Assembly (NCBI RefSeq): GCF_014208035.1
Contig: NZ_JACHMK010000001.1
Location: 2,294,001 to 2,358,000, forward strand
DNA from: Schaalia hyovaginalis
GTDB lineage: Bacteria > Actinomycetota > Actinomycetes > Actinomycetales > Actinomycetaceae
Direction: 5' to 3'
DNA: 64,000 nt
Part shown: positions 43,161-52,095 of the stretch, piece by piece
How positions within the stretch are numbered: the stretch's first letter is position 1
Layout: every line of letters starts with the position of its first letter
The notes under the pieces: generated by a model
The model's input: the letters and a program-made list of their open reading frames with translations, nothing else
Told to the model about the DNA's origin: nothing
Database searches by the model: none
Made by a program: the position numbers and the translations under genes

Positions 43161-44753
43161 TCAGAGCTTCTTCACGAGGGGGAAGGTGATCGTCTCTCGA
43201 ATGCCCTGACCGGTCAGGGCCATGAGCAAACGGTCCAGCCCCATGCCCATGCCTCCGGCCGGGGGCATGCCGTACTCCATCGCCATGAGGAAGTCCTCAT
43301 CGAGGACCATCGCCTCCGGGTCGCCGTTCGCAGCCGCCAGCGCCTGGGCCTCGAAGCGCTCGCGCTGGATCACCGGATCGACGAGTTCGGAATACGCCGT
43401 CGCCAGCTCGAAACCGCGGACGTACAGATCCCACTTCTCGACCAGGCCCTTCTTCGTGCGGTGCCCGCGAGTCAGCGGCGACGAGTCCTCCGGATAGTCG
43501 CGCACGAAGGTTGGCTCCCACAGCTTGTCGCCGACGGCGGCCTCGAAGATCACCTCGGCGACCTTGCCCGGCCCCCAGTGATCGGCGACGTCCTCGCCGA
43601 GCTCCTCGGCGATCTTCACGAGCTCGTCGAGCGGCGTGTCCACGGTGAACTCGCGTCCGAGCGCCTCTGCGGTCGCCTCGAACATCGAGATCTCCTTCCA
43701 CGACCCCGACAGGTCGTAGACGGAGCCATCGGCCAGGGTGACGACCTCCGTGCCCAGCGCGTCACGCGCGGCCTTCTGGATGAACTCGCGCGTCCGGCGG
43801 GCCATCGTGTCGTAGGAGCCGTAGGCCTCGTAGGCCTCGAGCATCGTGAACTCGGGGCTGTGCGACGAGTCCGCCCCCTCATTGCGGAAGTTCCGGTTGA
43901 TCTCGAAGACCCTGTCGACGCCGCCGACGACTGCGCGCTTGAGGAAGAGCTCGGGCGCGATCCGCAGGTAGAGCTCGGTGTCGTAGGCGTTCATGTGCGT
44001 CGAGAAGGGCCTAGCAGCAGCACCGCCGTGAAGGTTCTGCAGCATCGGCGTCTCGATCTCGATGAAGCCCGCCTCATCGAAGTAGCTGCGCAGCGACTTC
44101 ACGACATTCGCGCGCATCCGCACCATGTCGCGCGCCGCGGGCCTCACGATCATGTCGAGGTAGCGACGGCGCACCCGCATGTCCTCCGACAGGGACATCT
44201 CGGTTCCGTCCTCGGCCGTGTAGGTCTTGGGCAGGGGCCGCAGCGACTTCGCCGCGATCCGCCAGGCGGGCACGGCCTCGCCCTCGGCAATACCGGGGGT
44301 GAAGAGACCGGCGGTCGCGACGCCCGGGCACGCCATGATCGACAGCTCACCGCGCCGCGAGGAGATCACGCGGCCGTGAACGAAAAGATGATCGCCGAGG
44401 TCGACATCCGCCTTGTACTGGGCGAGCGACTCGGCGCCGACCTCCGCCGCGGACAGCATCACCTGGATGCGGTTGCCCGCACCGTCCTGGAGCGTCGCGA
44501 AGCACAGCTTGCCGCCATTGCGCGCCAGCATGACGCGACCGGCGATCCCGACCTCGTCGCTCGTCTCCTCACCCGTCTCGAGGTGCGCGTACTTCTCACG
44601 CACCTCGGCGATGCTCGAAGTGATCGCGAGGACAACCGGATAGGCCTCGCCCCCGTCATCGAGGAGGCGCTCGCGCTTATCCTTGCGGACCCGCACCTGC
44701 TCGGGGGCGTCGTTCTCTTCGGGGGTTGCGGTAATCGTGTTCTCATTGGTCAC
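43161..44753 (-). CDS. lysS: Lysyl-tRNA synthetase (class II)
   Basis: LysS charges tRNA-Lys. The 530-aa protein has the N-terminal OB-fold anticodon domain ([20 protein letters not shown]) and class II motifs: motif 1 with [20 protein letters not shown], motif 2 [20 protein letters not shown], motif 3 [14 protein letters not shown] followed by [11 protein letters not shown]. The first ~25 residues ([18 protein letters not shown]) are an acidic leader. In other actinobacteria lysS lies close to panD and coaX; here the TIR/toxin island separates them. Confidence 0.97.
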   Translation of the reverse strand: MTNENTITATPEENDAPEQVRVRKDKRERLLDDGGEAYPVVLAITSSIAEVREKYAHLETGEETSDEVGIAGRVMLARNGGKLCFATLQDGAGNRIQVMLSAAEVGAESLAQYKADVDLGDHLFVHGRVISSRRGELSIMACPGVATAGLFTPGIAEGEAVPAWRIAAKSLRPLPKTYTAEDGTEMSLSEDMRVRRRYLDMIVRPAARDMVRMRANVVKSLRSYFDEAGFIEIETPMLQNLHGGAAARPFSTHMNAYDTELYLRIAPELFLKRAVVGGVDRVFEINRNFRNEGADSSHSPEFTMLEAYEAYGSYDTMARRTREFIQKAARDALGTEVVTLADGSVYDLSGSWKEISMFEATAEALGREFTVDTPLDELVKIAEELGEDVADHWGPGKVAEVIFEAAVGDKLWEPTFVRDYPEDSSPLTRGHRTKKGLVEKWDLYVRGFELATAYSELVDPVIQRERFEAQALAAANGDPEAMVLDEDFLMAMEYGMPPAGGMGMGLDRLLMALTGQGIRETITFPLVKKL

Positions 44754-44952
44754 ATGAGGAGTCTACCTGGGCCGCAGCACCCAAGATTCGGACGCTCGGC
44801 CGCCGGTCGAACATCCCTACGATGCCCGCCGTCCGAGGACTTCGCTGATAGAGCTTCACCCGAAGGGAGCGCACCTCGCGCGGGCTCGCCGCACGCCCGC
44901 CGTGGAGCGGTGGCAGCACCTCGAACCAAGGCGTAGCGAGTATCGTTCAGGC

Positions 44953-46005
44953 ATGGAGAGCTTGGCGAACACCGTCTTCGGCCGCGAAGCCGATCTTCGC
45001 GTTCACTCGACGATCCTCGACATCATCATCCTGTGGCATCCCGATGACGAGATCGGAGGAGCGGTCTGCAACGCGCTCATGGACCACTACCATTCCGATC
45101 GCTTCTCGGGTTTCGCCGGCAGCGCGATCGAAGTGTTCGGCCACTCCCTGCCCTTCCCCGGTGAGAGAGAGCAGCCGGCTCCCATCATCACCCGTCAAGG
45201 GACGGTCGGAAGCGATGCGGGCAGCCTCTTCGAAGACCCGGCACCGTATACGGTCATTCTCCCGGTGATCGGCGAGAATCTCATCCGCGAAACCGGTGAA
45301 GAGGACTCGAACTGGTCCACATATCTCGACTCCCTCCTCGAGCTGCGCACAACGGTCGACAAGGAGGCGGACCCCTCTGTCCTCATCCTCCCGCTCTTTC
45401 CCGAACAGTCCCTTGACTACTCGAACAACCCCCGCATCGGACGCCTCCTGGAACGACAGGGCTTGTCGATCACGAGCGTCAGCTCGGCCGAGGTACCAGC
45501 CGCGCCCTCGTCGCTCGACGTGGGCGCGCTGGCCCGCGACCTCGGTCAGGCCATCATCCAGACACTTCTCAACTCCTCGAAGGACGAGAGGCTGACGATT
45601 TTCATTTCCCACGCAAGAGCGGACATCCCCCGCACGGAATCCGGAGCCCCATCCTCGAGCGGCGTCCTGGAGCTCACGAAGACGGTCATCCAGAAGACGC
45701 ACCTCGCGGACTTCGTCGACGCCCAGGATATTCAGCCAGGAGATGATTGGGACGCAAAGATCCGTCAGAAAGCCGGGAGCGGGGCGCTGCTCATGGTCCG
45801 GACCGACCACTACTCGATCAGGGAATGGACGCAATGGGAGGTTCTCAGCGCGAAGCGAGCACAGGTTCCGATCGTCTGTCTGAGCGCACTCGAGAACGGA
45901 GAAGAACGCGGCTCATTCCTTCTCGACCACGTTCCGACGATTCCTTTCGTTTCAAGGAAGGAGAGGCGGAAGGACCCTCTGAGGACTCGATCACCCGCGC
46001 ATTGA
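44953..46005 (+). CDS. TIR-domain immune effector, N-terminal part of a TIR-SLOG protein
   Basis: From the ATG at 44953, 350 residues. Residues ~15-175 form a first alpha/beta domain (ILDIIILWHPDDEIGGAVCN, TVILPVIGENLIRE). Residues ~215-335 are a TIR domain: RLTIFISHARADIPR, FVDAQDIQPGDDWDAKIRQK, and SIREWTQWEVLSAKRAQVPI with the Glu expected to be catalytic. TIR domains of bacterial immunity cleave NAD+ or make cyclic signals from it. The frame ends after a run-out of 15 odd residues; the natural continuation lies in the -1 frame from about 45960. It therefore seems to be the front part of one longer protein, broken by a one-base shift. It starts the island operon. Confidence 0.8.
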   Translation: MESLANTVFGREADLRVHSTILDIIILWHPDDEIGGAVCNALMDHYHSDRFSGFAGSAIEVFGHSLPFPGEREQPAPIITRQGTVGSDAGSLFEDPAPYTVILPVIGENLIRETGEEDSNWSTYLDSLLELRTTVDKEADPSVLILPLFPEQSLDYSNNPRIGRLLERQGLSITSVSSAEVPAAPSSLDVGALARDLGQAIIQTLLNSSKDERLTIFISHARADIPRTESGAPSSSGVLELTKTVIQKTHLADFVDAQDIQPGDDWDAKIRQKAGSGALLMVRTDHYSIREWTQWEVLSAKRAQVPIVCLSALENGEERGSFLLDHVPTIPFVSRKERRKDPLRTRSPAH

Positions 46006-47360
46006 ACCGCCTGGTCGATGAGGCGCTGAAACATCAACTGTGGAAGCACCAAGCGCTCCCGCGCGAGGTCGCCGACCGTCATTCCAGGGCTCTCGATGCC
46101 GAGGACGAACAGCGCTCTCATGATGCGACAGCCACTACGGGCGGCTTCAATGACGATTTCTTTGACGCTGCACCACCGGCCCCACCAGAACCGCTCATGC
46201 TCACCGAGTTCCTCAAGGAACATAAGGAGCGTTTTCCCAAGGACACGGCCTTCTGGCTCCTCCACCCCGATCCGCCGCTCTTGCCTCCTGAGCACGCGAT
46301 CATGACTGATCTGTGCGCGCTGTCCGGATACGACCGCGACAAGGTCCACCTGCTGACCCCTCGAACCTACTTCGCGGGTGGAGGCTCCCTCCATGGAGCC
46401 GCGCCGCACCTCTCGAGCGGCAACATCATGGTCGATCGTCCGCTGGCGGGCGTAACACTCGGCGTGTCGATGGCCGCGTCGGAGGATTGCGAGGCGCTGG
46501 GACTGCGCACGAAGCACCTCAGCCTCGTCATCGCCGAGGTCGCCCAAGTGATGCTCCTCGCCGGCGGCAGAATCACCTACGCGGGCGCACTCGGCACACA
46601 TGATCCGGACTTGACCGCCTCGGTGGTCGACACCATCAACCGGTACGTCGAGGCCGCGAAGCTCGAGCAGCACCGGAGGTACGGTGCAAACACTCCTGCC
46701 GACCAGGGAATTCATCCGGGAAGGATGTTCCTCCTGACGCCTCCCTGCACGGTCTTGACGAGCAAGGAGGCGATCGCCGAGCTTCGTGCCGTTTCTACTC
46801 GGAGCTGTTCGACCGGCGAAATCAGGGTTCTCACCGAGGACGGAAATGACATCCGCCTCAGTGAGGCTCTCCCGTGGTCCGAGCGCAGTGCGGCGGACAC
46901 CGCGAAGGCCTTGAGAGCGATCCGTCGGGCGCTCCCTCATCACTGCGACGCACGGCTCATCATCGGCGGGAAGACGCGCGCGAAGTCTTCGAGGCATCCC
47001 GATGGATACTCGGGCGCACTCCCCGGGATCGTCGAAGAGGCTTTATACACCGTTCGAGCTGGTCAACCGTTGTATGTCGCCGGCGGCTTCGGAGGGGCGG
47101 CAGCCGTGCTCGCGCAGGAGCTGGGGCTTGCCGACAAGCTTCCGATCAATGCGGAGACGCGCGAGGCCTTCATCGCCCACTCTCCCGCGAGAGACACCGT
47201 CGAGGAAATCCTTCAGCTCTTTGATCGAGATTCGACCGGACTCGGAGCCGAGGACCTTCGAGCACTCGCCTCGACACGCCGACCGTGCGATGTGGCCGGG
47301 CTTGTCATCAAGGGCATGACGAAACGCAGGGCGTTCGAAGGAGCCAAAGAGGACCGATGA
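46002..47360 (+). CDS. SLOG-domain protein, C-terminal part of the TIR-SLOG protein
   Basis: The coding frame is open from before 46002; homologous-looking sequence (EGEAEGPSEDSITRALNRLV) begins at about 45960, inside the end of the TIR frame. If read separately, a TTG at 46002 overlaps the TIR stop (TTGA). After a linker and a helical stretch (LMLTEFLKEHKERFP) comes a SLOG/LSDAT-type Rossmann domain: RPLAGVTLGVSMAASEDCEA, VMLLAGGRITYAGALGTHDP, ARLIIGGKTRAKS, and YSGALPGIVEEALYTVRAGQ with PLYVAGGFGG. SLOG domains bind NAD- or nucleotide-derived ligands and sit beside TIR domains in immune systems. It overlaps the next TIR gene by 4 bases (ATGA). Confidence 0.75.
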   Translation: MNRLVDEALKHQLWKHQALPREVADRHSRALDAEDEQRSHDATATTGGFNDDFFDAAPPAPPEPLMLTEFLKEHKERFPKDTAFWLLHPDPPLLPPEHAIMTDLCALSGYDRDKVHLLTPRTYFAGGGSLHGAAPHLSSGNIMVDRPLAGVTLGVSMAASEDCEALGLRTKHLSLVIAEVAQVMLLAGGRITYAGALGTHDPDLTASVVDTINRYVEAAKLEQHRRYGANTPADQGIHPGRMFLLTPPCTVLTSKEAIAELRAVSTRSCSTGEIRVLTEDGNDIRLSEALPWSERSAADTAKALRAIRRALPHHCDARLIIGGKTRAKSSRHPDGYSGALPGIVEEALYTVRAGQPLYVAGGFGGAAAVLAQELGLADKLPINAETREAFIAHSPARDTVEEILQLFDRDSTGLGAEDLRALASTRRPCDVAGLVIKGMTKRRAFEGAKEDR

Positions 47361-47998
47361 GCCGAATCAAGATCTTCCTCAGCTACGTCGAGGATGAGGC
47401 CGGGCGCGATGCAGCCTCTTCGCTCCGCGATGAGCTTGAAAAACGCTACATCGAAGCGATCATGGCCCCCGAACGGATCCCCGCCGGTGAGGACTGGGCG
47501 CAATGGATCAAGGACTTCCTGGAGGAGTCGTCGGCGCTGGTCGTCGTCGGGACGACGGGCGTGTCGGCAAGCGCGTGGTGTCAGCAGGAGATCGGTTGGG
47601 CCCTGGGGCGCCACGTCCCCGTCTTGTGGGTGAGCTACGATCCCGCGGAGCCTCCCTGCGGCTTTCTCGCTTTCAAGCAGGTCCTCAACGCCAAGTCTTC
47701 GACTCCGGCACGCACTGCCAAGGAAACGACGAATTGGCTGATCCGCCGGGAGAAGATAAGGCCATTGCTCGCGGACTCGTGGATTGAAGCACTCGGGAGC
47801 TCGAACTCATTCAACACCTCCGAAAGGACCGCCCGTCTGCTCGCTCGGCTTGGGACGGTGAGCCCTGAGCAATGGGAACGGATCAAGGTGGCGGGCCGTC
47901 GGAACGACCAAGTCCGCCGTGCCCATTACAGCGGCCCCGGGGATTGGCAGCCGCTCCTCACCTGGCTGGAGAAGGAACTCGAGGTCGTGTCGGCCTGA
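47357..47998 (+). CDS. TIR-domain protein
   Basis: The 213-aa protein has an N-terminal TIR domain of ~125 residues: MSRIKIFLSYVEDEAGRDAA, IMAPERIPAGEDWAQWIKDF, SALVVVGTTGVSASAWCQQE with the predicted catalytic Glu, and VPVLWVSYDPAEPP. A ~75-residue C-terminal helical region follows (FNTSERTARLLARLGTVSPE, DWQPLLTWLEKELE). The ATG overlaps the SLOG stop (ATGA), so it is co-translated with it. It may make the signal that the SLOG protein senses, as ThsB does for ThsA in Thoeris, but the order of action is not known. Confidence 0.88.
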   Translation: MSRIKIFLSYVEDEAGRDAASSLRDELEKRYIEAIMAPERIPAGEDWAQWIKDFLEESSALVVVGTTGVSASAWCQQEIGWALGRHVPVLWVSYDPAEPPCGFLAFKQVLNAKSSTPARTAKETTNWLIRREKIRPLLADSWIEALGSSNSFNTSERTARLLARLGTVSPEQWERIKVAGRRNDQVRRAHYSGPGDWQPLLTWLEKELEVVSA

Positions 47999-48131
47999 AG
48001 CGACCGGCACCGTTCGGCGGTGGTACCAAGGCAACGAATCCGTGAGGAAAGCTGTTCCTCCTTCTTGAAGGGCATGACAGAAGAATGACAGTCTTGTCGC
48101 GCAACGATTGCACGATGCAGGGGAGCCTCTC

Positions 48132-48299
48132 ATGTCCGTGAATCTCTTCCCATCCCGGTCCCGATTGAATAGCTCTCTCGTCGAAAATTTCTGCAAGCGA
48201 CTCGAGCCCCGCTTGCAGACTCAGAAGCACCACGAGTTCTTCCTCTGGTGGGATCACCATCTCCTCACCGGCGAAGACGCCGACACCGAGATCACTCAG
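48132..48299 (+). pseudogene. Truncated start of a third TIR-type gene
   Basis: An ATG at 48132 preceded by aggggag opens MSVNLFPSRSRLNSSLVENF, followed by FFLWWDHHLLTGEDADTEI. This pattern is common at the start of TIR domains (basic helix, then D-x-x-L-x-x-G-E-D). After about residue 55 the reading continues into DNA that is a reverse copy of the panD 3' end, so the gene is cut there. The rest of the TIR domain, including the catalytic Glu, is missing. Confidence 0.6.
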
Positions 48300-49189
48300 C
48301 GCCTCGCGCCGGAGGACTTCAGACCGAGATCCTCCGCGCGGGCAGGCTCCCCGGGTACGGCCTCATTGGCCATCTCCGCAAGCGAAGTGCTCGGTCCGAC
48401 GATTGCCTCCTGCCGGATCCAGGCGTTGACGAGGAACACCGAGTCGTCGCCGGGTACGACGTCCCTGGCCTCGTCCATCGGGCGCGCGAAGACAGAGGGC
48501 CATGGCACATCCCGGCCTCGATCCTCGGCCTTCCTGAATTTGAGAGGGTTGCACGATCGAACTCGGCGTCGCTGATCGTGTCGAGCCTGCGCAGGAGAGG
48601 ATCGGGCGGGAGCGCGCGCTTGAGCGAAACGCGGGCATTCACCATCTCCGTAGCGCCTGGATCGAGGAGGAAGACCGTCGTCTGCCCGGCGTACTCGCTC
48701 GTGATGTCATCGAGGATCTTGCGCCACCCGTCGGCTTTGACCGTGCCACCAGTGCCGCACGCAACGATGAGGCCGCGGTGCTTCGAGTCCTCGAGATGAC
48801 CTGCGTCCGGATCATCGTTCTGTGCGTCACGCGCTGCCGGGGCGCGGACCGCAGGCTCTCGCCCTGCATCTGGTCCGCTCGACGCTGGAACAGATTCTGT
48901 CGCGATGTCGTATGCCGCTCCTCGCAGACGTGGATCGGGCCGCCTCGCTGGCGGCACACAGATCCGATCCCCTGCGCTGCGAGAAGAACGGCCGGACGGC
49001 CCGGTCCATGCGGGTAGGCTCAAGTTCGGGCGCATCCCCGACGGCGAGGACCTGTGCAGGTTTCTTGTATTCAGCCAAGCTCTCGGAGAGTCGGTGAAAC
49101 ACCGGCGCACCGGCCTGAGCGGGCCCACTGCCCCCACGTTGAGAACCGCAGTAACCCTGCCGCCACTCTGGCGCGACAGAAGAACTCAC
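48296..49189 (-). pseudogene. Decayed minus-strand gene ending in a panD-like tail
   Basis: Several minus-strand frames each carry a coding-like piece: PVFHRLSESLAEYKKPAQVL (48827-49189), then HRGLIVACGTGGTVKADGWR and TTVFLLDPGATEMVNARVSL, and last VVPGDDSVFLVNAWIRQEAI leading to EPARAEDLGLKSSGARR (48296-48508). The last piece nearly copies the PanD C-terminus ([17 protein letters not shown]). The gene seems frameshifted at least twice. I do not recognise its original family. It could be an old recombination scar that captured the end of panD. Confidence 0.5.
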
Positions 49190-49292
49190 CGGCCTGGGCT
49201 CGGGGTATGTGACGCCGAACGCGTCTTGCTTGGGCGAGGGTGTCGTAGCTGTTTGCTTGTGTGCCGCCGGGATTCGCGAGTAGGCTGAACGG

Positions 49293-49595
49293 GTGGCGGT
49301 CTCTTCCGGGAATAGTCGACTGATCCCGCCCTTCGTGTATGTGCCTGTTGTGATGGCGCAGGTGGTTGAGCGTCTTGATGGTGGTTACATGCCGCGTGTC
49401 GCGGTCTTTGAGGGCGGGCGGAAGGCGCTGCTCGCATACAGTGCGCTGGATCGCCTTATTGACGGGTTGGGGGAGGATCAGGAGTGGGTCGTCATTCGGA
49501 CAGAGGCGATTGGTGGCCTCTTGACCAAGTGGGGTGCTGATACTGCGGCGCTCGATCTGGTCGTGCCGCCGGAGCGACGAAAGATTCTGCCATGA
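49293..49595 (+). CDS. Small SAV_915-like protein at the head of a toxin operon
   Basis: The GTG start at 49293 gives 100 residues. The core (RVAVFEGGRKALLAYSALDR, LIDGLGEDQEWVVI, LDLVVPPERRKIL) resembles actinobacterial SAV_915/SseB-like proteins, which often sit beside type VII secretion substrates. No signal peptide or membrane helix is seen. It overlaps the next small gene by 4 bases (ATGA), and so leads an operon of partner, WXG-like protein, toxin and immunity. It may be an accessory or export factor of the toxin. Confidence 0.75.
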   Translation: MAVSSGNSRLIPPFVYVPVVMAQVVERLDGGYMPRVAVFEGGRKALLAYSALDRLIDGLGEDQEWVVIRTEAIGGLLTKWGADTAALDLVVPPERRKILP

Positions 49596-49879
49596 ATGAA
49601 ACTGAGTTCAGGCTCTCTTCGGGGTATCTGCTGGAAGTCGCGAAACGGTACTCGAATGCTCAAGAACAGATCGACGCTGCGGCGGAAGCTGTTCCGCTCA
49701 CGGTGGATGTGGGTGATGTCGCTGAGATGGTTGATTCGCTCACCTCCCGGATCGTGGACCTCGCCAAGAAGCTCACGACGGTTTGCGAATTGATGAACGA
49801 CTCACTGCGTGAGGTCGTCAAGAGTGTAGAGCTTGATGATCAGGGCATTGCAAATGCTCTCAAGAGAGTTGATGTCTGA
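49592..49879 (+). CDS. WXG100/Lap-like small helical partner protein
   Basis: The 95-aa protein is almost entirely helical: FRLSSGYLLEVAKRYSNAQE, then VGDVAEMVDSLTSRIVDLAK and VCELMNDSLREVVKSVELDD. This is the two-helix hairpin of WXG100/ESAT-6-like and LapA-type proteins; a W-x-G at the turn is not present. Its place directly before a toxin with a WXG-like N-terminus suggests that it forms a heterodimer with that domain for type VII export. It overlaps the preceding gene (ATGA) and ends 2 bases before the toxin start. Confidence 0.75.
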   Translation: MNETEFRLSSGYLLEVAKRYSNAQEQIDAAAEAVPLTVDVGDVAEMVDSLTSRIVDLAKKLTTVCELMNDSLREVVKSVELDDQGIANALKRVDV

Positions 49880-49881
49880 AA

Positions 49882-51003
49882 ATGAGCGTAGAGGAACAAG
49901 GATTCATCGACACTTCTATTACAGGGGATCCGCAAGCGATTCGAGATGCGGCTTCGAGGCTTGAGACTCTCGCCTCGGCTGTCAACGATCTGCTTCTCGA
50001 GGAGACCGGCCTGATGACTGTCCCGCTCGACGTCTGGATGGGTGCCACGGCGACCGCCTACGAGAATGTGCGGATGGATGTGGAGAATGCGACTCGGGAA
50101 CTCGATACCGCGATCGAGGACGCTGCCGAGGTCCTAAGGGCCTTCGCCGCTCAGATCGAGTACCGCCGTGAGGACATGCAGGATTTGATGGCTCACGCAG
50201 CGTTTGAGGGGTTCTCGATCGAGGTCGAGAAGATCCTAGCGCCGGATCCTTTACCAGAGGAACCCGCTGCAAGCGTGAATGATCCTCTAGACGTGCAGAT
50301 CGTCGCGGCGCAGGCGTATGAAGATCTTGTGCGGCGTTGGAATGAATATCCGCTCCTGGCAGCGAAGAGGGACGACATCGTCAGTCGGTATCAGAGTTGG
50401 ATCACCAGGAACTTCGGTGAGGTTTCGGATACGTGTTTTGGGAGCATGCTCGTTGAGAAGGTCTTCACGAATCTGAAGGAAACACTCGATCAACCGCAAC
50501 AGCTGATCCCTGACGCCGTCACGCAAGCGTTGGACCACCGGGTGTCCGTTGTAGAAGACGCGGTTACCGCTCGTGAAACGGCGAAGATCAAGGCTCGCGC
50601 TGGAAATCCGCAGAAGGTGGTGTCGGCACCGGAACTGGAGGCGGCACTCGAACGATCCACCACATTGAAAAAAGCCGCCGGGCTCGCCCGGGGCGCGAGC
50701 GAGTTCGCGACTTTTGCCGGCGCAGCCTTCGTCGCATGGGACGTGGCCACCACAGAGGAATCACCCTCCGCACATTTGATCGGTGGAGCACTTGGCCTCG
50801 TCGCGGGAGCCGCAGCAGGCTCTGCAACTGGTCTTGCGCTCGAAGGCAATGTCTTCGCCGCACTCGGAGCAGGAGCGGTAGTCGCTTCTGCAGCGAATGC
50901 GTCCGGTACGAATGCCTATGAGCAAATGATGCCCCTTGAATGGAGGGATTGGTTTGACGAATCTCTCCGCGATCAGAGGGAGGCCATCGGCTTTGCGTGG
51001 TAA
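49882..51003 (+). CDS. Full-length polymorphic toxin with WXG-like N-terminus
   Basis: The 373-aa protein has a helical, WXG/LXG-like N-terminal domain (~1-110) with VWMGATATAYENVRMDVENA at the turn, a middle region with YQSWITRNF, a constant segment (ETAKIKARAGNPQK, ELEAALERSTTLKKAAGLAR), and a variable C-terminus that is a glycine-rich membrane-type stretch (GGALGLVAGAAAGSATGLAL) before PLEWRDWFDE. The N-terminal domain should guide type VII secretion; the C-terminus is the candidate toxic part, perhaps acting on membranes. Base composition is less GC-rich than in core genes. A membrane immunity-like gene follows. No known toxin fold is recognised. Confidence 0.7.
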   Translation: MSVEEQGFIDTSITGDPQAIRDAASRLETLASAVNDLLLEETGLMTVPLDVWMGATATAYENVRMDVENATRELDTAIEDAAEVLRAFAAQIEYRREDMQDLMAHAAFEGFSIEVEKILAPDPLPEEPAASVNDPLDVQIVAAQAYEDLVRRWNEYPLLAAKRDDIVSRYQSWITRNFGEVSDTCFGSMLVEKVFTNLKETLDQPQQLIPDAVTQALDHRVSVVEDAVTARETAKIKARAGNPQKVVSAPELEAALERSTTLKKAAGLARGASEFATFAGAAFVAWDVATTEESPSAHLIGGALGLVAGAAAGSATGLALEGNVFAALGAGAVVASAANASGTNAYEQMMPLEWRDWFDESLRDQREAIGFAW

Positions 51004-52095
51004 TCGTTCAGCTCGCTCCCTAGACCGTGCATCATATGCCATCAGCTCACTCCTGTTAGTCGCCTATTTTTCTTGGACGATCATCGTCCTGCGCGAAACT
51101 CCAAAGACCACAGTTAATGAGTTCCTGTACCGCGCACTCTTCTTTTCCCTGTTCCTCACCGGTTCTTTTGCAGGGGTCTTTGCCATTCCTGCGCGCATTT
51201 TCATAATGAGGAGGAGTTCTTTCACCGGGGAGGCATGGCGCTTTCGAGGGGATCGACTGGCCCACTGTTTCAGCATTCTGCAGCGAATCGTCGCATTGTT
51301 GACATTTCCCGCCTACGGACTTATCTTCTTCCGCGTCTTCAAATTAGGGGAAGAGATACCTGGTCGACTAATGTTCATGATCTTGCTGTATTCAGTTTAC
51401 GTGATAATAGTTGAGCACCCATTCAAGTCTTGGCTGATTTTCGAGGACCCCGTCGTGGAACTCAGCCCAGAAGGGATTGTGGTTCGTCCCATGTGGGGTG
51501 AGGGCTTCTCTGCTTCATGGATAGACACAGTCTGTTTTGAGGGTCTTGCACCTCCCGTCTCGGCACTCCTCACGTCCCGCGGTGGCCGCTCGGTACAAAC
51601 GCGGCGAGTCATCATGGAAGCTGGGGCAATGAGTTTCTCGCAGTTGGAGAACGTCATCGAGCACTTCTCTCAACACCCTGAGGATCGTTCGCTTCTCGGC
51701 AGTGAGAAGGGCAAGAACCTACTCACCTCACTGGTGAAGGTTCCATGGTGAGAATGCCATGGAGGAAGCAGAACCATTGGCCGACGAAAATGGGACCATC
51801 ACTCGCTATCAGAGTTGGATCACCAGGAATCTCGCTGACCTCTCGCAGGTGCTCGACAACCGGGTGTTGGCTGTCGAAGACGCGGTTACCGCTCGTGAAA
51901 CGGCGAAGATCAAGGCTCGCGCTGGAAATCCGCAGAAGGCGGTGTCGGCACCGGAACTGGAGGCGGCACTCGAACGATCCACCACATTGAAGAAAGCCGC
52001 CGGGCTCGCCCGGGGCGCGAGCGAGTTCGCGACTTTTGCCGGCGCAGCCTTCGTCGCATGGGACGTGGCCACCACAGAGGAATCACCCTCCGCAC
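50554..52095 (+). repeat. 220-bp constant block of the toxin genes, two copies
   Basis: Positions 50554-50773 and 51876-52095 are identical except for two bases (offset 1322 bp). They encode the constant segment of both toxin frames, just before the variable C-terminal part. Recombination between them would remove 1322 bp and join the second toxin tail to the full-length gene. Confidence 0.85.
50993..51751 (+). CDS. Immunity-like membrane protein, cassette 1
   Basis: From the TTG at 50993 (gggagg 9 bases upstream) the protein has 252 residues and four membrane helices, among them ISSLLLVAYFSWTIIVL, ALFFSLFLTGSFAGVFAI and MFMILLYSVYVIIV, then a soluble C-terminal domain (FEDPVVELSPEGIVVRPMWG). 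It ends in the constant tail HFSQHPEDRSLLGSEKGKNL. It overlaps the toxin's end, so they are co-expressed. A membrane location fits protection against a membrane-acting toxin. The role is inferred from position and from the second toxin-immunity pair. Confidence 0.65.
   Translation: MRGNRSARSLDRASYAISSLLLVAYFSWTIIVLRETPKTTVNEFLYRALFFSLFLTGSFAGVFAIPARIFIMRRSSFTGEAWRFRGDRLAHCFSILQRIVALLTFPAYGLIFFRVFKLGEEIPGRLMFMILLYSVYVIIVEHPFKSWLIFEDPVVELSPEGIVVRPMWGEGFSASWIDTVCFEGLAPPVSALLTSRGGRSVQTRRVIMEAGAMSFSQLENVIEHFSQHPEDRSLLGSEKGKNLLTSLVKVPW

Noticed and set aside
44953-45200. PIG-L deacetylase motif (WHPDDE) at the start of the TIR-SLOG protein
   Set aside because: Beyond this short motif nothing else of the PIG-L fold is seen; similar-looking segments (LWHPD-) head other TIR-type proteins, so chance similarity is more likely.
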